A DNA stretch of 64,000 nt from Allodiplogaster sudhausi. Taxonomy: Eukaryota > Nematoda > Chromadorea > Rhabditida > Diplogasteridae. Position numbers and translations under genes: made by a program. Below the pieces are notes generated by a model. It had not been told where the DNA came from, did not search any database, and was given only the letters and a program-made list of their open reading frames with translations. The stretch is from positions 9,328,501 to 9,392,500 of the forward strand of contig CALZFC010000006.1 in assembly GCA_945643635.1 (NCBI GenBank). Direction: 5' to 3'. This document shows positions 10,060 to 24,000 of the stretch, piece after piece; position 1 is the stretch's first letter; each line of letters starts with the position of its first letter.

Positions 10060-13000
10060 GGAAGTGTAGTGGTGGATCGAGTTGAGAGAGAACGAAAGAA
10101 GGAGACCAGAGAGAAGAGAGAGAGTGAGCAAGTGAGAAATTTGCCACTTGAGATTGTGAGTTCGGTTCTCTACTTGTCACAACCTTATTTCATGCAAATT
10201 GATCAGAGTAAAAGAGCAGCCTAGTTCTCTCTCTTCCTCTTACTCTCTTTTCTATCTGTTTTTCGGTATCTTTCTCTCTCTTTCTCTCTTCTGTCTCTCC
10301 TCCACAGCTCCTCGGTTTGCATCTCAAGCTGAATCATAGGTTGGGTCATAAGCTTGAATATCTCGCTCGCGTCATCAACCTGTTCAAATGGGTGAGGTTC
10401 TATTGTTACAATTCATAAGTTGCACCATAACAGAATGCAACACTTCCTTGTTCACTCTCGCGTGGCCTCCAAAACAATATTTATTCAACAAATGCGTTCC
10501 GAGTTTGTAGTATGACGAAGCGAGCCTTTAGCAGCAAGATCTTCTTCACAAGTGCTTGCTTGGTTCTTATCTTGACAAAGAGAATCTAGAAGCGTGCTCA
10601 AGAATAGGCTCGTTTTTGATATGTAAGAGGCCGCATTCGGCTCTCTGTTCATTTTGTTTGCTCTTATGCCATTGCCATTGCCAGGAAACAGCTCCCCAGG
10701 CGACACGGCTTGGCATGCACATTGTACACGTTTTGTTATCTTAGTACTTTTGATAGCCTTTGATTTTTAGATTATTTTGGAAAGGAGGTGTTATATTGAA
10801 AGAGAAGTTTGCCGTAATAGAAGGCCATGAAAGTTAGATGAGTAAGCTCGAGTGAAAGTGCGAAAGTGCTCAGGAAAGAGGGCTAATCAGCTGGGGGTGA
10901 GATCTCGCAGCATGTAGAAGTCAAAAGCTTCTTCTTGGTGGGAAAAAGTGAGCCAATTAGCAAGAGTCAAGATGTCGTCTACAGTCAAAGGTAACAGAAT
11001 GAAAAATGAGAAGACAGTCTTGGAGACGAGAGAAAGAGAAGAGAGCGCGCGAGATAACAAGAAATAGAGTGGGAGAGAAATGCATTGCGTGATCGCGATG
11101 GGGAAGGAAGAAAAGAAGTAAGATGAAAAAAAATCCTCATCTATCTTCAGCCATCCTCAAGGCCTGGGGGAGAAGGAAGAGAGAATGCGGAAAAAGACTG
11201 TGCCCTGTGCATAGAGTTTAGTCGACGATGTTCAAATTGGTGTGCACGAGAACAGTTACAAGTAGTAGTCAAGGCGAGCAGACTCTGAGAAGCTGTATAT
11301 ATAGAGTGGTGGCACATGAAAATCACAGCCCGGGAGTCGCTTTCCCTCTGGTTAGACAAACGATCTTCGCCCGCAAAATGAGAATTTTCTTTTAAAAAGT
11401 TTGCTTAAAGGAAGTATCCGGCGAATAATTAGACAGTAGCGCATGAGAACCACTTTGAATGCGCGCGCTCTAAAAGTTGCCTGTCGCTCGGTCGAGAGAG
11501 AATGTGAAATAGGAGGGCGGCTATGACCTACCGTAGCTAATTCTCCACCCGCCAGATTTCATGCTAGTTTTGCTCAAAATGTAATGAAAGAAATTCGATT
11601 AAATTTTCTTAGTATAGGTTATACGCCAAGAAGAACTTATCAACATCGAACAAAACATAGGTTAATTATTCCCCGGATACCTCCTTTAAATTTTTTGCGT
11701 AATCTTTTAAAACAATTGTTTGAAGATCATTTTGTTCAAAGAGTTGTTTGGAAATAATTTTTTTAAAGCTTATCCTAATTACAGAAATATTTCTGCTATT
11801 GTTGTTGTTTGCGTACGTTGTTTACCTTGTTTACCCTTCCCTCTAAACATGTTGACATCCGTTCAGCCTCCTTGACGTTGTGTTTATTTTGGCAATTTGG
11901 CTGTTTCCAAGTCGCCGATGGCCACTCTCTGGAAAGCTATTAAAAAGACGCTTCCCTCTCCGCCCTCCTCGAGTTGCTTGTTGGTGGTTCACTTCCACAA
12001 AGACCACACTAAGTTTTGTGTGAATCCGGCCGGAAAATTGTTGCTCCGGGCATAGAGGAGTTCACCGAACATTTTGGGTCTCTACCCATTCAGTAGCCTT
12101 CCCCCCCAGAATCCAGTCCTGGGGCGTCGCTTTCCCTCTCAATTCACCTTCTCCACTTATTCCAGACACGATTCCTTTCACTTTTGTGCCATACGGGCTA
12201 ACCCACTTTCTCTTTCTCTTTCGGTCAGGCGTCCGGTCACCTATTATTTCGCAGACTGTCCGAGCTACGCTCGGAGTGGGGGGGGGGCACATAGTAATTG
12301 CGAGCCTGCTTCTCTCGCTCTCGCTCTCTCTATCCCTCTCTCATCTTCCCTCTGCTCTGGGCTCTGTTCTACATCTCTCACAAGTTTCATTCATATTCGC
12401 AGCGTGTTTTTTTTACCTTTTATGCAATTTTTTATACTTTTACCTTTTCAACCAGGAGCCCATTTTAACTTGAATTTGTGTACGCTTTCGCCTCGCTTAT
12501 CGAACTATCAATTGAACTATCAACGCCTCGAGATAAGCAACTGATGAAATGTTGGATAAATGCCCCCGGCGGCTTCACTGGAATGTGTGCTCTCATCTGA
12601 TTAATGGCAACTTTCCAAGCGGAGGAGCGAAAGAGGACGGAAGGAAGACATTTTTCATTCCAGCGAGAAAGAGCGGGATCAGAAGAGAGCGTACGTGAAA
12701 CAGAGAAAAACAGAGAACGACTTGGCGACGCGTGAAAGAGAGAGGACAAAGATAACTTTGTTGCCGGATAAGAGAGAAAGACCGGCGATAAAGAAGAGAG
12801 CTATTTTTCCGTGATATAAAAAGCAGATAAGCAAAAAATCAAGAGAAGTTGATGATCGAGAGGGGAGAAAGGGAAAGCTGAAGTGATAAAGTGAGAATGA
12901 GAGAGTAAAAGAAGAGGAGTAAAGCAAGCTATGGGTGAAATCTGATCAGAGTGCAAGAGAATCATGGTATTTGACAATTCAAGCGCAGAATTATCGGTCG

Positions 13001-14018
13001 TTTCCGGCAGCTGTTTTTATCCACAACCTTAGAAATATCTTTTCACGATTGCACCATGTTTTTGCTTCTTTTCCCTATTAGGCTTGTCTATGGATCAACT
13101 TATCTGCGTGCATATATTCACGATTAGTAAATTCATCACTAGAATTTTTACTCATAGCAATAATGTTGCGCAATGGCTTAAAACTGGGTGGCAACTACAT
13201 ACGTTCAAGTGAATAACGTTCCAAAATCAAGTAGTGTCAGCTGACGATAAATCAAAACGGAAGGACTGACACGAATTTGTAATGCCACTGATTATTTTAT
13301 TAGGAATGCAGAATGTCATCCTGGAAGGCGACGCCCAATTTCTTTTGTTCGTTTCCGCTTTCTTATGTCATCCTGTACCCTTCAAGTACACGCCATGACA
13401 GCCAAGTAAGCGAGTCTGATTAGAAATATCAAAGAGTGGGCTCAACGACAGCTTGTAAGGCACACAATGTTAAAAGAAACAGGCAAAGTAATCGCCAAAA
13501 TGTTATCAGTATTTTCGGTGCAAAAATTTTGGACATTAGCTCTTCCTTGTCGAAATAATATATGTATATAATTCCTGCACACAAATCTAAAAATACAAAT
13601 ATGTAGTCAATAATCAGAATGTCCTTAAAGCTCTTCTAGAGATGGCTAAATGTGTGGCCATGAAACAAAGTGTTTTTGTTGCTTTTCGGTTGTGCGAGAT
13701 CAATTGAACTTGCGGTCAATTCCTAACATGAATTCCTGTTTTGTCTACAACAGGACCGGCGGTCAGACTTATGATGGCACATCAAAGAAATGCCAAGGGG
13801 TCTTTTCTATAAAGGGAAATGCTTCTTTCTCTTTGCCTGTTCATCATATCCCTGCTCTTCTCTCTTTCCTCTCTCAAGTACAACCGTGCTTCAACCACTT
13901 TCACTGACCCCGGACACCTCCACTCTGCCACTCTGGCACTCTGCCTCTACCTCATGTTTCTCTTTCTCTGTTGTTCTCTCTCTCTTTGTTTCACACAGAT
14001 TTATGTCGCTTCCACTCT

Positions 14019-14063
<45 letters not shown>

Positions 14064-14764
14064 CTTCTTTCTTTTCGCTAGTCATCTCTTCAAATAGAAA
14101 CCGTACAGGGCCATACCAGGCTTTTGACCCATCGCATCTACGGCGGCAAGAGCTGTAAGGTTGACAGTCACTTACTGCTTGCCACCAGAGGCATTCTAAT
14201 GTACTATTTGTAAAGTTTACGTCTTTTTCAGAATAATTTTGACCATTCACTGAAGGTCTTCATACACTTTGGGAATTAGCTTGTAGTTTTTAGCTAACGT
14301 ATTAATTGTATTTATTGCTTTATTCAGTCTCTCCCTTCCGATTACAAACGATTTTTGATTCTTTTTATAAGCAGCCCGAAATCCCACAGCCAAGGGAGTT
14401 CAATGCGGCCGTTCGTTCGATCAGGATGCTTTTTCTTCCGGTCTCCTTCATAGCCGGGCTGCTAAAAGTGGCACTTCAGCCTTCTCTCTTCCTTCTTAAT
14501 GTCTTTTTGGGATCTCACTTCTTTCTTAGTTTTATTCCACTCTCTCTCTTTCTCGCTCGCTTTCTTGCTCTCTTTCGCTCTCTCTCTCTCCCTATCTCTG
14601 TCTCTCTCCTTCTCTCTCTTCTTCCCTCGCTCTCTCCGAATCCTCAATCATTAGCTAGAAAAGAAGATCTCTTCTGTCCACCTCTGCCAGCTCGTTGCAT
14701 CATGCCTTTTCGTTAAAAAGTTGCCTGCAACTGATGCCCTCTTTACTTCCTCTTCTCTCTTCCC

Positions 14765-14808
<44 letters not shown>

Positions 14809-15065
14809 TTTTCCCACATTTCTCACTCCTTTGCCTTTGCCCCTTTTTGCTGACACCCTCTTATGATATGCCCAATGGCTGCCAAACCAACACTGGCATC
14901 TTGCTTGGAACTTCCTGCTGACCGCCTATCCTTTCCTTTCGGTTTCCATAACAGATTCCTCGATTTGGACGTCTTATAAACTGTCATGGTCCGTAAGCTT
15001 ATGATTCTGCAATTTATCTTATGTTAGATAACCTTTAAATATTAACCCAAAATTAACAATAAAAA
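8713..15065. other. Gene-poor stretch with GA/TC tracts
   Basis: No gene could be supported across about 6.3 kb. GA or TC tracts lie at about 8998-9115, 9717-9758, 10011-10058, 14022-14062 and 14767-14812. One exon-like segment is listed separately (10308-10391). The stretch lies between the 5' ends of the minus-strand fukutin-like gene and the plus-strand secreted-protein gene, so it may hold promoters for both. Confidence 0.55.
10308..10391 (+). other. Isolated candidate coding exon, 28 codons
   Basis: An acceptor CTCCTCCACAG precedes an open 84-nt stretch reading LLGLHLKLNHRLGHKLEYLA.. and ending INLFKW, followed by a good GTGAGG donor. The phase is 0 at both ends. No neighbouring exon was found to join it to, and the product is not recognised. 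Confidence 0.22.
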
Positions 15066-18000
15066 ATGAAGCATAAGCTAATGGGGCGTCACACGAGCAC
15101 TCGCGCCCTGTCCGGCCCTCTCCTTCTCCTGCTTGCTGTTGCTGTTCAATTGACTCGTGCTGATGACGTCATTCGAGAACGATACCATGAACGACTCAAA
15201 ATGTCAGTCTCGGCTTTTTTTCAAAGGATTATTTGGGCTAAAGTATTTTATGTGATTTTGGCGAGGGTAGTTTTCGTTTCATTGCCTCTCTAAACCAACA
15301 CGTTGTTCCAAACAGTTACTTACTGATAAATTTTTTTAGAATAGAAAAGAAAATTTTTACCGTACTGTTTCCTTGTTGGTCAGACTCTCCGCTCCTTAAC
15401 GTTTTATCTTTTTAACATTTCAGCCTTCAACTTCAGCAACAAAATTCAAAGAAGACGAACGTGATGAGTGGAGTGAAGTCTGCGACGGTTGCCGGAGACA
15501 AGGTTGGCTTACACTTTAATAAGGACAAGAGGAAGACGGTTATTCAGAGTGAAAATGACATCAAATGGCGAGGGCTTAATTGTTTTTGTCAGACATTCTC
15601 AGTCTCGCAGGCGTTTTTGCAGACAGCGGCGCTCTTTGAAAATGGCACTCGAGAATGAGAGTGCAATGGGTAGCGGTAAATTTGTGATAGTCTTTCTTCT
15701 AGAATACATGTTTGCTTTGTAGAGTCTGGAAGTTGGGAAGCCCGTTCTCCTCCGTCCTCCGCCAGGGCATCCTTCGCCAGCGAATCCACGCTTCCTTCTC
15801 CGCCCCGCAACCACGCAGATGCCCATGAGGCCAGGTCAGTGTTGTCTTCTCTCTTGCTGTTTGTACATATCTTTTTGTGTGAAACTTCACTTCATATCTT
15901 TAAAATTCAATCAAAAATATAAGAAAGAAATATGTTTCATTTATCAGTCGGAGCCGGGCAGCTAAGGATGCAGAACCCGAATTTTTGGCATGTTCGCCAA
16001 CCAGCACAGCAGCCGGCAGCCATGCCCCATGATGTCAGAGGTATGTATGTATGTATGTAGCAGCACGACCTCAGTCTGGACATTTCTTATTTCATTCGTC
16101 TTTTAAACAATATAAAAGAATCGGTTTCTAATTCTTTATCGGTACTATGCCCCTTGGCGATTCAGTGCAGGAAGAAGAGTCATATGTACATACATATGTA
16201 CATACATAGATCATACTTGTATGTTTTCTTCAGCGACGAAGATATTTTTGTTTCTGAATTATTAAAAAGTGACTTATGCTTGAGCACTTTCTGGCGCTCG
16301 AGTGAGCGGACACAAAATCGTTCTTCGCCGTCCTTCAGTCGCGTCGTCGCCTCCTCCGACGCTCGCTCAGCGGCCCCGTCCAACTGTCACCGTTCCCTCA
16401 ACATCCTCTCCTGGCTATCGGCCGAATCCGCCCGCCACTGAGCTACCCGCAAAATTGGCAGGGTTTGTATGAGTCACAAAAAAAATAATCCTTGAAGGGT
16501 TATTTGAAGGTATCCTTCACAATTTAAAATATGCATTTTGCTAATGACGACAAGGGTTTTCTTTAAGCTCTAGACCTCACATGGCAACGCAAATGAAGCC
16601 TATGCTCTCTGCTGGTAAGTCGAACGAATCCTGTATCGCATATCTATCATCAATTAACATTTCAAAAACTATTATTTCCCTTTGAATCAGCTGACTTCTT
16701 GCATCCTCCACCTTCACGGCACCGGAGCATCGACTACTTTGGCCGGCCGATAACAGCTGCCATTCGCTCGTCTACAGTATCCCCCGCCTCCACCGTATTC
16801 TCAAATTCTGTGCAAGAACCTGAAGAGTCAAACGATAGTGCAGCCGTAATTGCACCGCTTCCGCGCACGATTCCAGTGAGAAAATAAATTATTCTTACAA
16901 TTAGGGAACCGAGTTGTTAGGGAAATATTTTTAAGGCTTTTAAATAGGACAATTATTATATCTTTTCATAAATGCCATTTATATAATTATATTTGTTTAG
17001 CCAAGAGCCTCTGCAACGCCTCCTGTCAAGATTGTAGCTTCTTCGGCAATCAGACATCATCCGGTCAATCTGCAAATGCACAAGTCAGCTGTCAGTTCAA
17101 TTTATTTATTAATTTTATTTGTTTTACAAAGTATTTAAGCTATAAATTATCTTTATTGAACTACTGAAAATCTAGACATAATTTTTTTTCAGGAGAATCC
17201 GCGTCCGAAAACTGCTGCTGCAGTGGTTGCGAATGCGCCTGCCTCTGCCTCTTCATCCGCGTCACAACAGATTTCGGCCGAGCAAGTCATCGAAGCGTCT
17301 GCGGATCTTTACTCACAACTCGGAGCGGAGCCTTTCGTACCACCGATTGATGCTGATGCTAAGGTTACTTTTTTGTATTATTATAATTACAACTCCTCTT
17401 TTAAAATTTATTTATTTATTTCAGAAGTGTTGATTCAAAGATAAAAAAAGCTTGTAGACAAAGCCCGTGAAGGATTCGCTAGAGCAGCGAATCGTCGAGA
17501 CGCATGTAGATATGCTTCCCGCGACTCCATCGCCAGTCAACACCACAAGTTCGCCAGTGTTGCGATCTACTAGCAGCACTACAAGAAAGCCAACAGGCAT
17601 CTCGATTCCGGTTGTAGGCAACGATATTGGAGAACGACTGGATGGTAAGATACTACTATTTTTCTACATTTTCTTATGTACATGCAAACATATGTATTTT
17701 ACAAAAAAACTACCTGTATGTAGCATCGTAAGTATTTGATGAATCCAATTATTTTATGAAAATAAGCGATTATGTAATTTTTCATTGAAGCACACGAGAA
17801 ATCTCTCGCCGTGACTGCTTCTCCAGTGCCGTCCACCACTTCTTCTCTCGTGACGACCCCCTCGGTTACGGTGGGGCCGGTCGCCAGCCTTGACACTTCA
17901 CTCTTCACGACCGCCGCAGCAAAGAAGCCGGAGCAGACACTACCAATTGATATTACGGAAGAAGAACTGGAAAGAGAGCGAGAGGAGAGCGAAGACATTG

Positions 18001-21000
18001 GCCTGATGTCTGTGAAACTCGACGAACATAAGGTTATCTTTGCTATTTGTGAATCATACAAAAATATAAGTTGTAAAAACCGATCTTACTTTGTGATGAT
18101 AATCTACGCTTTATTTCCATTTATAACCACAAATCTATTAATCTATTAAAACAATCTAATAAGCAATGGAATCAGTTTCATATCAAACTAATCTTTTTAA
18201 ACCTAAACTTATGGCATCTTGTCCAACGAAAAGTGCCGTGATCAATGTACAAGTTCGAAAAACTCCTTTTTGGTTAGTTAAATTTACCAAATTTGATTCT
18301 TATAAAAACATTTTTATCAAGGATGGAACTACGAACTCGAAGCCAATTGCGGCCGCCACAATTATCCCCCCATCTTCTCACACGGCCGTCCTCTCTTCTT
18401 CTGATTCGACCGTAGCCGACGAGTCTACCGTAACCCAGAGACTGCCGACAATCGACCAGAAGTCGGCAGAGCATCGTTTTGAGTCGGCAGTGCGCGTCCA
18501 GGAAGGAGCCGCGGAGTCCAATTCGCACTCTCACGAGAGTCCGTACGACGTCCCAGTGGAAAGTGTTCATTCTGATGGTGAGGCCAACATGACGTCGACA
18601 ACGACTGCAGCTTCCGTTCCCCTCATCACTTCTGTCGAAGTTCACGCCGTTGGCTCTGCCGAAGAAGTTGTGCTGAATGACGTCCAGTCCGGATATGACA
18701 TTCCAATGATGATAACATCGACACCACCACACGCCTCTACTACTTCTCACGAGCTCTCAACGACCTCAGCCCTTGAGAAACGAGAGGAAGTCGCTCACAC
18801 GCCGCATTCAATCCAGCTTGATAGAGAGCCAGCTTTTGAGCTGCCGATCTCCGAGGAGTATCAGTTCCATGCTACGGAAGCTTCAACGGAAGCTTCAAGT
18901 AGCCAGGAGTCAACTGGGAAGGATACGCCAGATACTGTAGCTCTCGCACGCGCCACGACAACTCACACGCCTTCGACTCCTCTTCTAATGAGTACAGCAT
19001 CATCCTCAACACCATCGACGACAACCGTGGAGTCTTCTTCTTCTCTGTCTCCTTACTACTACGGAGTCGCTGTCGAGATCACAGATGAGAAGGTCGAAGA
19101 GCCAGTTGGAAGTCTGACTACATCATCGTTGTCTCCGATGACGTCATCATCCGCAGCAGAAGACGCGGATACGGTATCTTCCTCAACAACGACGACGACT
19201 CCAGCTTCCTCTGGCCCGACTCTCTCTCCTTACTATGGTGGCGTCTCGCCAACACTCGGCGTTGAGGCGGCTTCTGAGGAAGAGCTGGAAATCTCGTCAC
19301 TCTTGCCGACTGATGATACCAAAGAAGAATCCTCGATTATTTCGGTAGATAGCACGGCTACCCAATCTTTATCTTCGACGACGAAGGCAGCCCCGGTTAA
19401 TGATGCACCAGAAGTGAATACGGTGGAGGAGACAAAAGAAGCCGCTGCTGCGAGTGGCGAGGAAGTCGTGCATGAGACGCGCCCAGACGCAAGCCTCCCT
19501 CCCCTGCCTGTGACTTCCAATGACGTCATCGTCATTCCCACTTCGCCCCGCCCTGACGTGCCGTTGCAAGGACCGGCCAGAGGGACGCAGCTGCCGCCAG
19601 GTGGGTAATGCTTTTTAGTTAGTTTTTTGTTACCTACATTTTTTCTAAATCGTTTTCATTGAAGGCTGATTTTATTTTTTTTTGTACTTTAAATTGAAAA
19701 GAGCAGACTCTGGCGAGCGCGTCGTGCCGTTCGTGACGCGGCTCGCGACGTCGACGAGCACTCCATCAATCGAAGAGACGACAACGACGGAAGAGGAGTC
19801 AACAATGTTTGTTGCTTCCCAATCAAGCTGTGCAGCGTTGACTGAAGACTTTTTAGCTGGTGGCTAAATTATTAACAATAAGTGATCATTTTGAAATTTA
19901 GCACTTCAACAACGCCCTCGATACCTGTGAGCAGCGCAACGCTGTCGCCCTATCTCACTGGCATCGTCGAGGACGCCGCGCTCGAGACGTCTTCAGTGGG
20001 CTCTGAGGCCGAAGATGTGTCTCCTTCAATGGAATCAGCCGAGCACAACACTTCGGAAACTGAAGCTGGCATGCTACCAACTTCGTCGGGTGCTCCTGTC
20101 TCGAATACTCCAGCCGCTGCAGCCAGTTTTCCGCTGCAGCCCGAAGCCTCAGGCTATGACTTCCCGCCGTCGGATTCGGTCGACGAAGCGGCGGTGGACA
20201 GCGTGACGACGACGTCGACGAGCACCACGCAGAGTCAGACAACGACGACAACCACGGAATCCGGTGAATCCTTTTGGATCCTCATATCTCTGGACTTCTT
20301 ATTCTTCTTAAAATACACACAAACTCCAACATCCAAAATATGACACAAATGAAATGTGTCTTCATTAACCTTTTTAATGCATTAATAAAGCAAATGTTTT
20401 CTTCAGTAGTGGCGGAAAGTAAAGACGCCAACGAGAAGAAGTCCTTAGCCCCAGAAGATGAGTCTACAACTGACACACCCGTCGATGTCGCTGCGAGTTA
20501 TGAAGTATACGATTTATTTAATATTTAATTAATATCTAAAGAGCCATATGTATATTAAATTATGCTCATTTTCCTAAATATATATTACTTTTATTAGTGA
20601 CTATCTTATTATTAAAAAACATCCCTAATTACATGTACAATACGAATTCCATTGGAAATAAAATGTTCTATGAATGGGCATCTTCGCAGCTCCTCGACAC
20701 TTCCGACGAGGCTCCCGAACCGGCGGGCAGCTTTGCCCGGCTGACTGGCGGAGAAGCGGACATCGTGGAGGAGTCGGCAGAGACGAAGGCGGAGAAGAAG
20801 ACGAGAGCTGCGAGGAGTCAATCGAGGGGCCGATTCCGTTCGTTCTCATTCACTCATTTCTAATCACTCGGTGGTTTTGATAGGTGTCTGCGACTTTTAT
20901 ATATTACATGATCTTGCGGGTCGATTGAGGAACCGCATCAGAAATTTAAAAAAAAATAACTAATTGATTTTGGGCTACATAAACTGCTACTTTGTTGCTG

Positions 21001-24000
21001 ACAATGAATTAAGTAAATAAATGAATGAGTACAATTTTTCACCCCCTCCCCTCCCCCTCTCAGACTGCCCACCTCCTCCGGTGTGCTCGGTTGGCTGCGC
21101 TGTCTTCATCAACGACCACGGCTGCCAAGACTGCACTTGCCTCCGGCTCAGGAAGAATGAATGTACTTCTTTTGTTGTTTTTAGTCAGCTAAAACAGTAC
21201 TGAACGGAGGAATAATAAAGTTGTAAATAAAATGACAGACTTTTTTAATTCACAGAAGTGACTGCGCAGTTTTCAGCACACATGTTACTTCCATTGCAGT
21301 TTCCTTCCAGTCGAAAAGCACCGAAGGTAAGAAGGCTTTCAGCAGCTTCAGCAACGATCCTAACGCTTTCCCGAGCATCGACAAGGTTTGTAATTCGAGG
21401 AGTCATTCTATTTTATTTTATGCAAGCGTGTGTTTTTATAGTATTTAAACACAACCCTATTCACCGCATTCACTTTTTAATGACTGGAAGCTAAAATTAA
21501 TTTTCTAAACAGTGGTTGAATGTAGGCAGATGCACTGAAGAGGTCGCGCGTGAGGAGAAGCAGCTCAGCAGAGAAGAAGGAGCAAGAACGGTCTCCCTCT
21601 TGGCCAGGTAGCCGAAGATGAGAATGCACCATGCAATTCTTTACGTTCACTATGCACAACTTTTCTTGTTATTTTCCTTTCAAATTTTTCCTTTGTAATT
21701 GTCTGTTTATCTGTGCCCATGAATACATGCATCCATCCATTCACGCATAAGCAGAAAATGCTGACCATTTTTTTTAAACAATATTGACAGATGGACGATA
21801 TTGACAGAGTCAATCATGAAATGCTAGCGATTGAGAGGAGCGTACAATTGTATTTCATTCAAGTAGAATGCATTCCTTCAACGATCACTCACTCGCACAG
21901 TTACGGCTACCTTTCTATGATGATGTTATATGCAGAGTCTTGTCTTGTATCTTCGCCGAGAAGCTTTAGTCGTTATTTGGCATTTCTCTGACTATTTCGC
22001 CCGTTTAAGGCGCGAGCGAATAGTGTTTGTATAATTGTGCGAAAGGAATAAATTGTTATTTTTTATGTTGTGCATGCATTATGGGTTGATGAAGGTCATC
22101 CTACACAGAACGAATCACTTTGTGCATGTATGCATGTGTTCATTGCACAACTTCAAGACAAACACAAATGAAAACCACGCATGCGGCAATCGCTGACTGG
22201 ATCAGTCTCTTTTATATGCATGACACTTGCAACAAGGAAAACAATCCCGGAATCATAGATTTTCTAAATAGTGATAGTATATCGTTCAATATTGGAGGCA
22301 ACCCTCAAGAAACATCGGTGGTAAACAAGTGAAAATAAAATAGCAATGTGATCCTCGAAAACCACCGGCTCCTTTCGGCTGGGAATTTTGTTGGAATTCC
22401 TTAACCACCATCATACAGAATTTATGTATTAATTTAAACTTTTTTTGATGATAGCTTTTTAAAATCAGTTATATTTATAGTATTAAAAATAATAGTATTA
22501 TTTTTTCACAATTAACCTCAAACCCTGTAATTTAGGCAAATGTACTGCGGACGACGAGTGCGAGGATGGCTCGATCTGCTTGGAGGGCGCGTGCTGGGAG
22601 GTGCCGAGTGAACTCGTGGCTGCGGCCGTCGCTGGCAATGTGCCAAGATCATTCGCCATCAAGAAAGATGACAAGCAGCAGCAGCGAATCGAGGATGAAT
22701 TGTGGCAGGAGATGATCAGAGAGGAGGAGGAAGAGGAGCAGAGGAGTCAGGGTATGAATAAGGAGTCCATTGTCATCTTCGATTAGCTCGCTTTCTTCCA
22801 ATGTCTCTCTTTCTATGCTAGACTTTTCTTTCATATTTACTATTTCTCACTTTCTCCATATCTCCTTCTCTCTCTCTCACTCTCTCTCTCTCTGTCCCTC
22901 TTACCGCTTCTAGCAGGTCTCCTCGATCGTGACTCCGAACCGGCTCGACCGGCAACGACGACGAGACGCTTTGCTCCCAGAATCCCTACGACTGACCCTC
23001 CCAGTCTCCCCCCGATGGCTGGAAAGTATGTGTGTATTCTTTTCGGTTCCAATGACCCACTACGGTTCGACTTAGAGCTCGCAAGCGCTTCTTCGTCGGC
23101 GGCGCCCAGGAGATCACGACCACGACGACACAAGCGACTGCCGTCGTGCTCTCTCCCTCTTCTGCTGATGACGTCATCATCTCTCCACCTGGCACGGTGC
23201 CAAGCGGAGACGAGTTGGCAGACATCGAACGGCGCAGCAGAGTCGAAGGCCGGTCCCCTTTCTATGTCTTAGTAATTTTTATTAATTTACTACTAATATT
23301 ATTCTGCATTATTTTAAACGTATACGTATATACTTTTTTGTAAATATGAATAATAAATAAATACAAATAAGTAACTAAATAAATAAATAAAGATATATAT
23401 GTAGTAATCTAAATATTGCCTTGAGATTAACATATAATAGATGATTATCTCAGAAGTACTGACGCCCTCTACCCCTCCGCCGCCCTCTCCCTCGCCCTTC
23501 TCCATCCACATGACTGGCATCACCCTCGCCACCTCCCGCACCATCCACCCCGAACTCTTTGCCATCGGCCAGCAGCCAGCCGAGTCTTCTCCTTCCATTC
23601 GTCGCGCGCCCTCCAGCATGGCAAAGCTCATCGAAGTACCCGACGAGGTATGCGGTAGCACCAGAAATAGTCACCTCTCCCTTCCTTTAAGAGTTCGCCA
23701 TTCTCGCTGCAAGCACACGCAAGCCAAGAAGCATTCGTTTTGCCGAACCTCTCAACGACCCAAGACAATAACATGAACTCACCTGATCGATCGTGAGAAA
23801 TCACCAGCATCAACAACCTTTGGAGTTTGAAACAATATAGCCTGAATGTTTCATTGAATTTTTATTATAATGAAATATGGTTTTATATAAATGAATTAGA
23901 TGAATTATTGTAATTAATAATTACTATCGCAGAAATTCCATCGAGCAACTTTCTCTGCCTCCTCGCGGACTTCGAAGGCGCAAGCCAACGGAGCGAGAGG

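Noticed and set aside
12074..12544. 156-codon open frame
   Set aside because: Low-complexity Ser/Leu content, no splice context, no family motif and TC-rich DNA.
14306..14716. 136-codon open frame with hydrophobic stretch
   Set aside because: Mostly TC-rich translation; the possible TM helix is a by-product of TTC/CTC codons.
18274..18750. Open minus-strand frame opposite the large exon
   Set aside because: Antisense shadow of exon 18322-19600, whose reading frame matches the flanking exons and phases.
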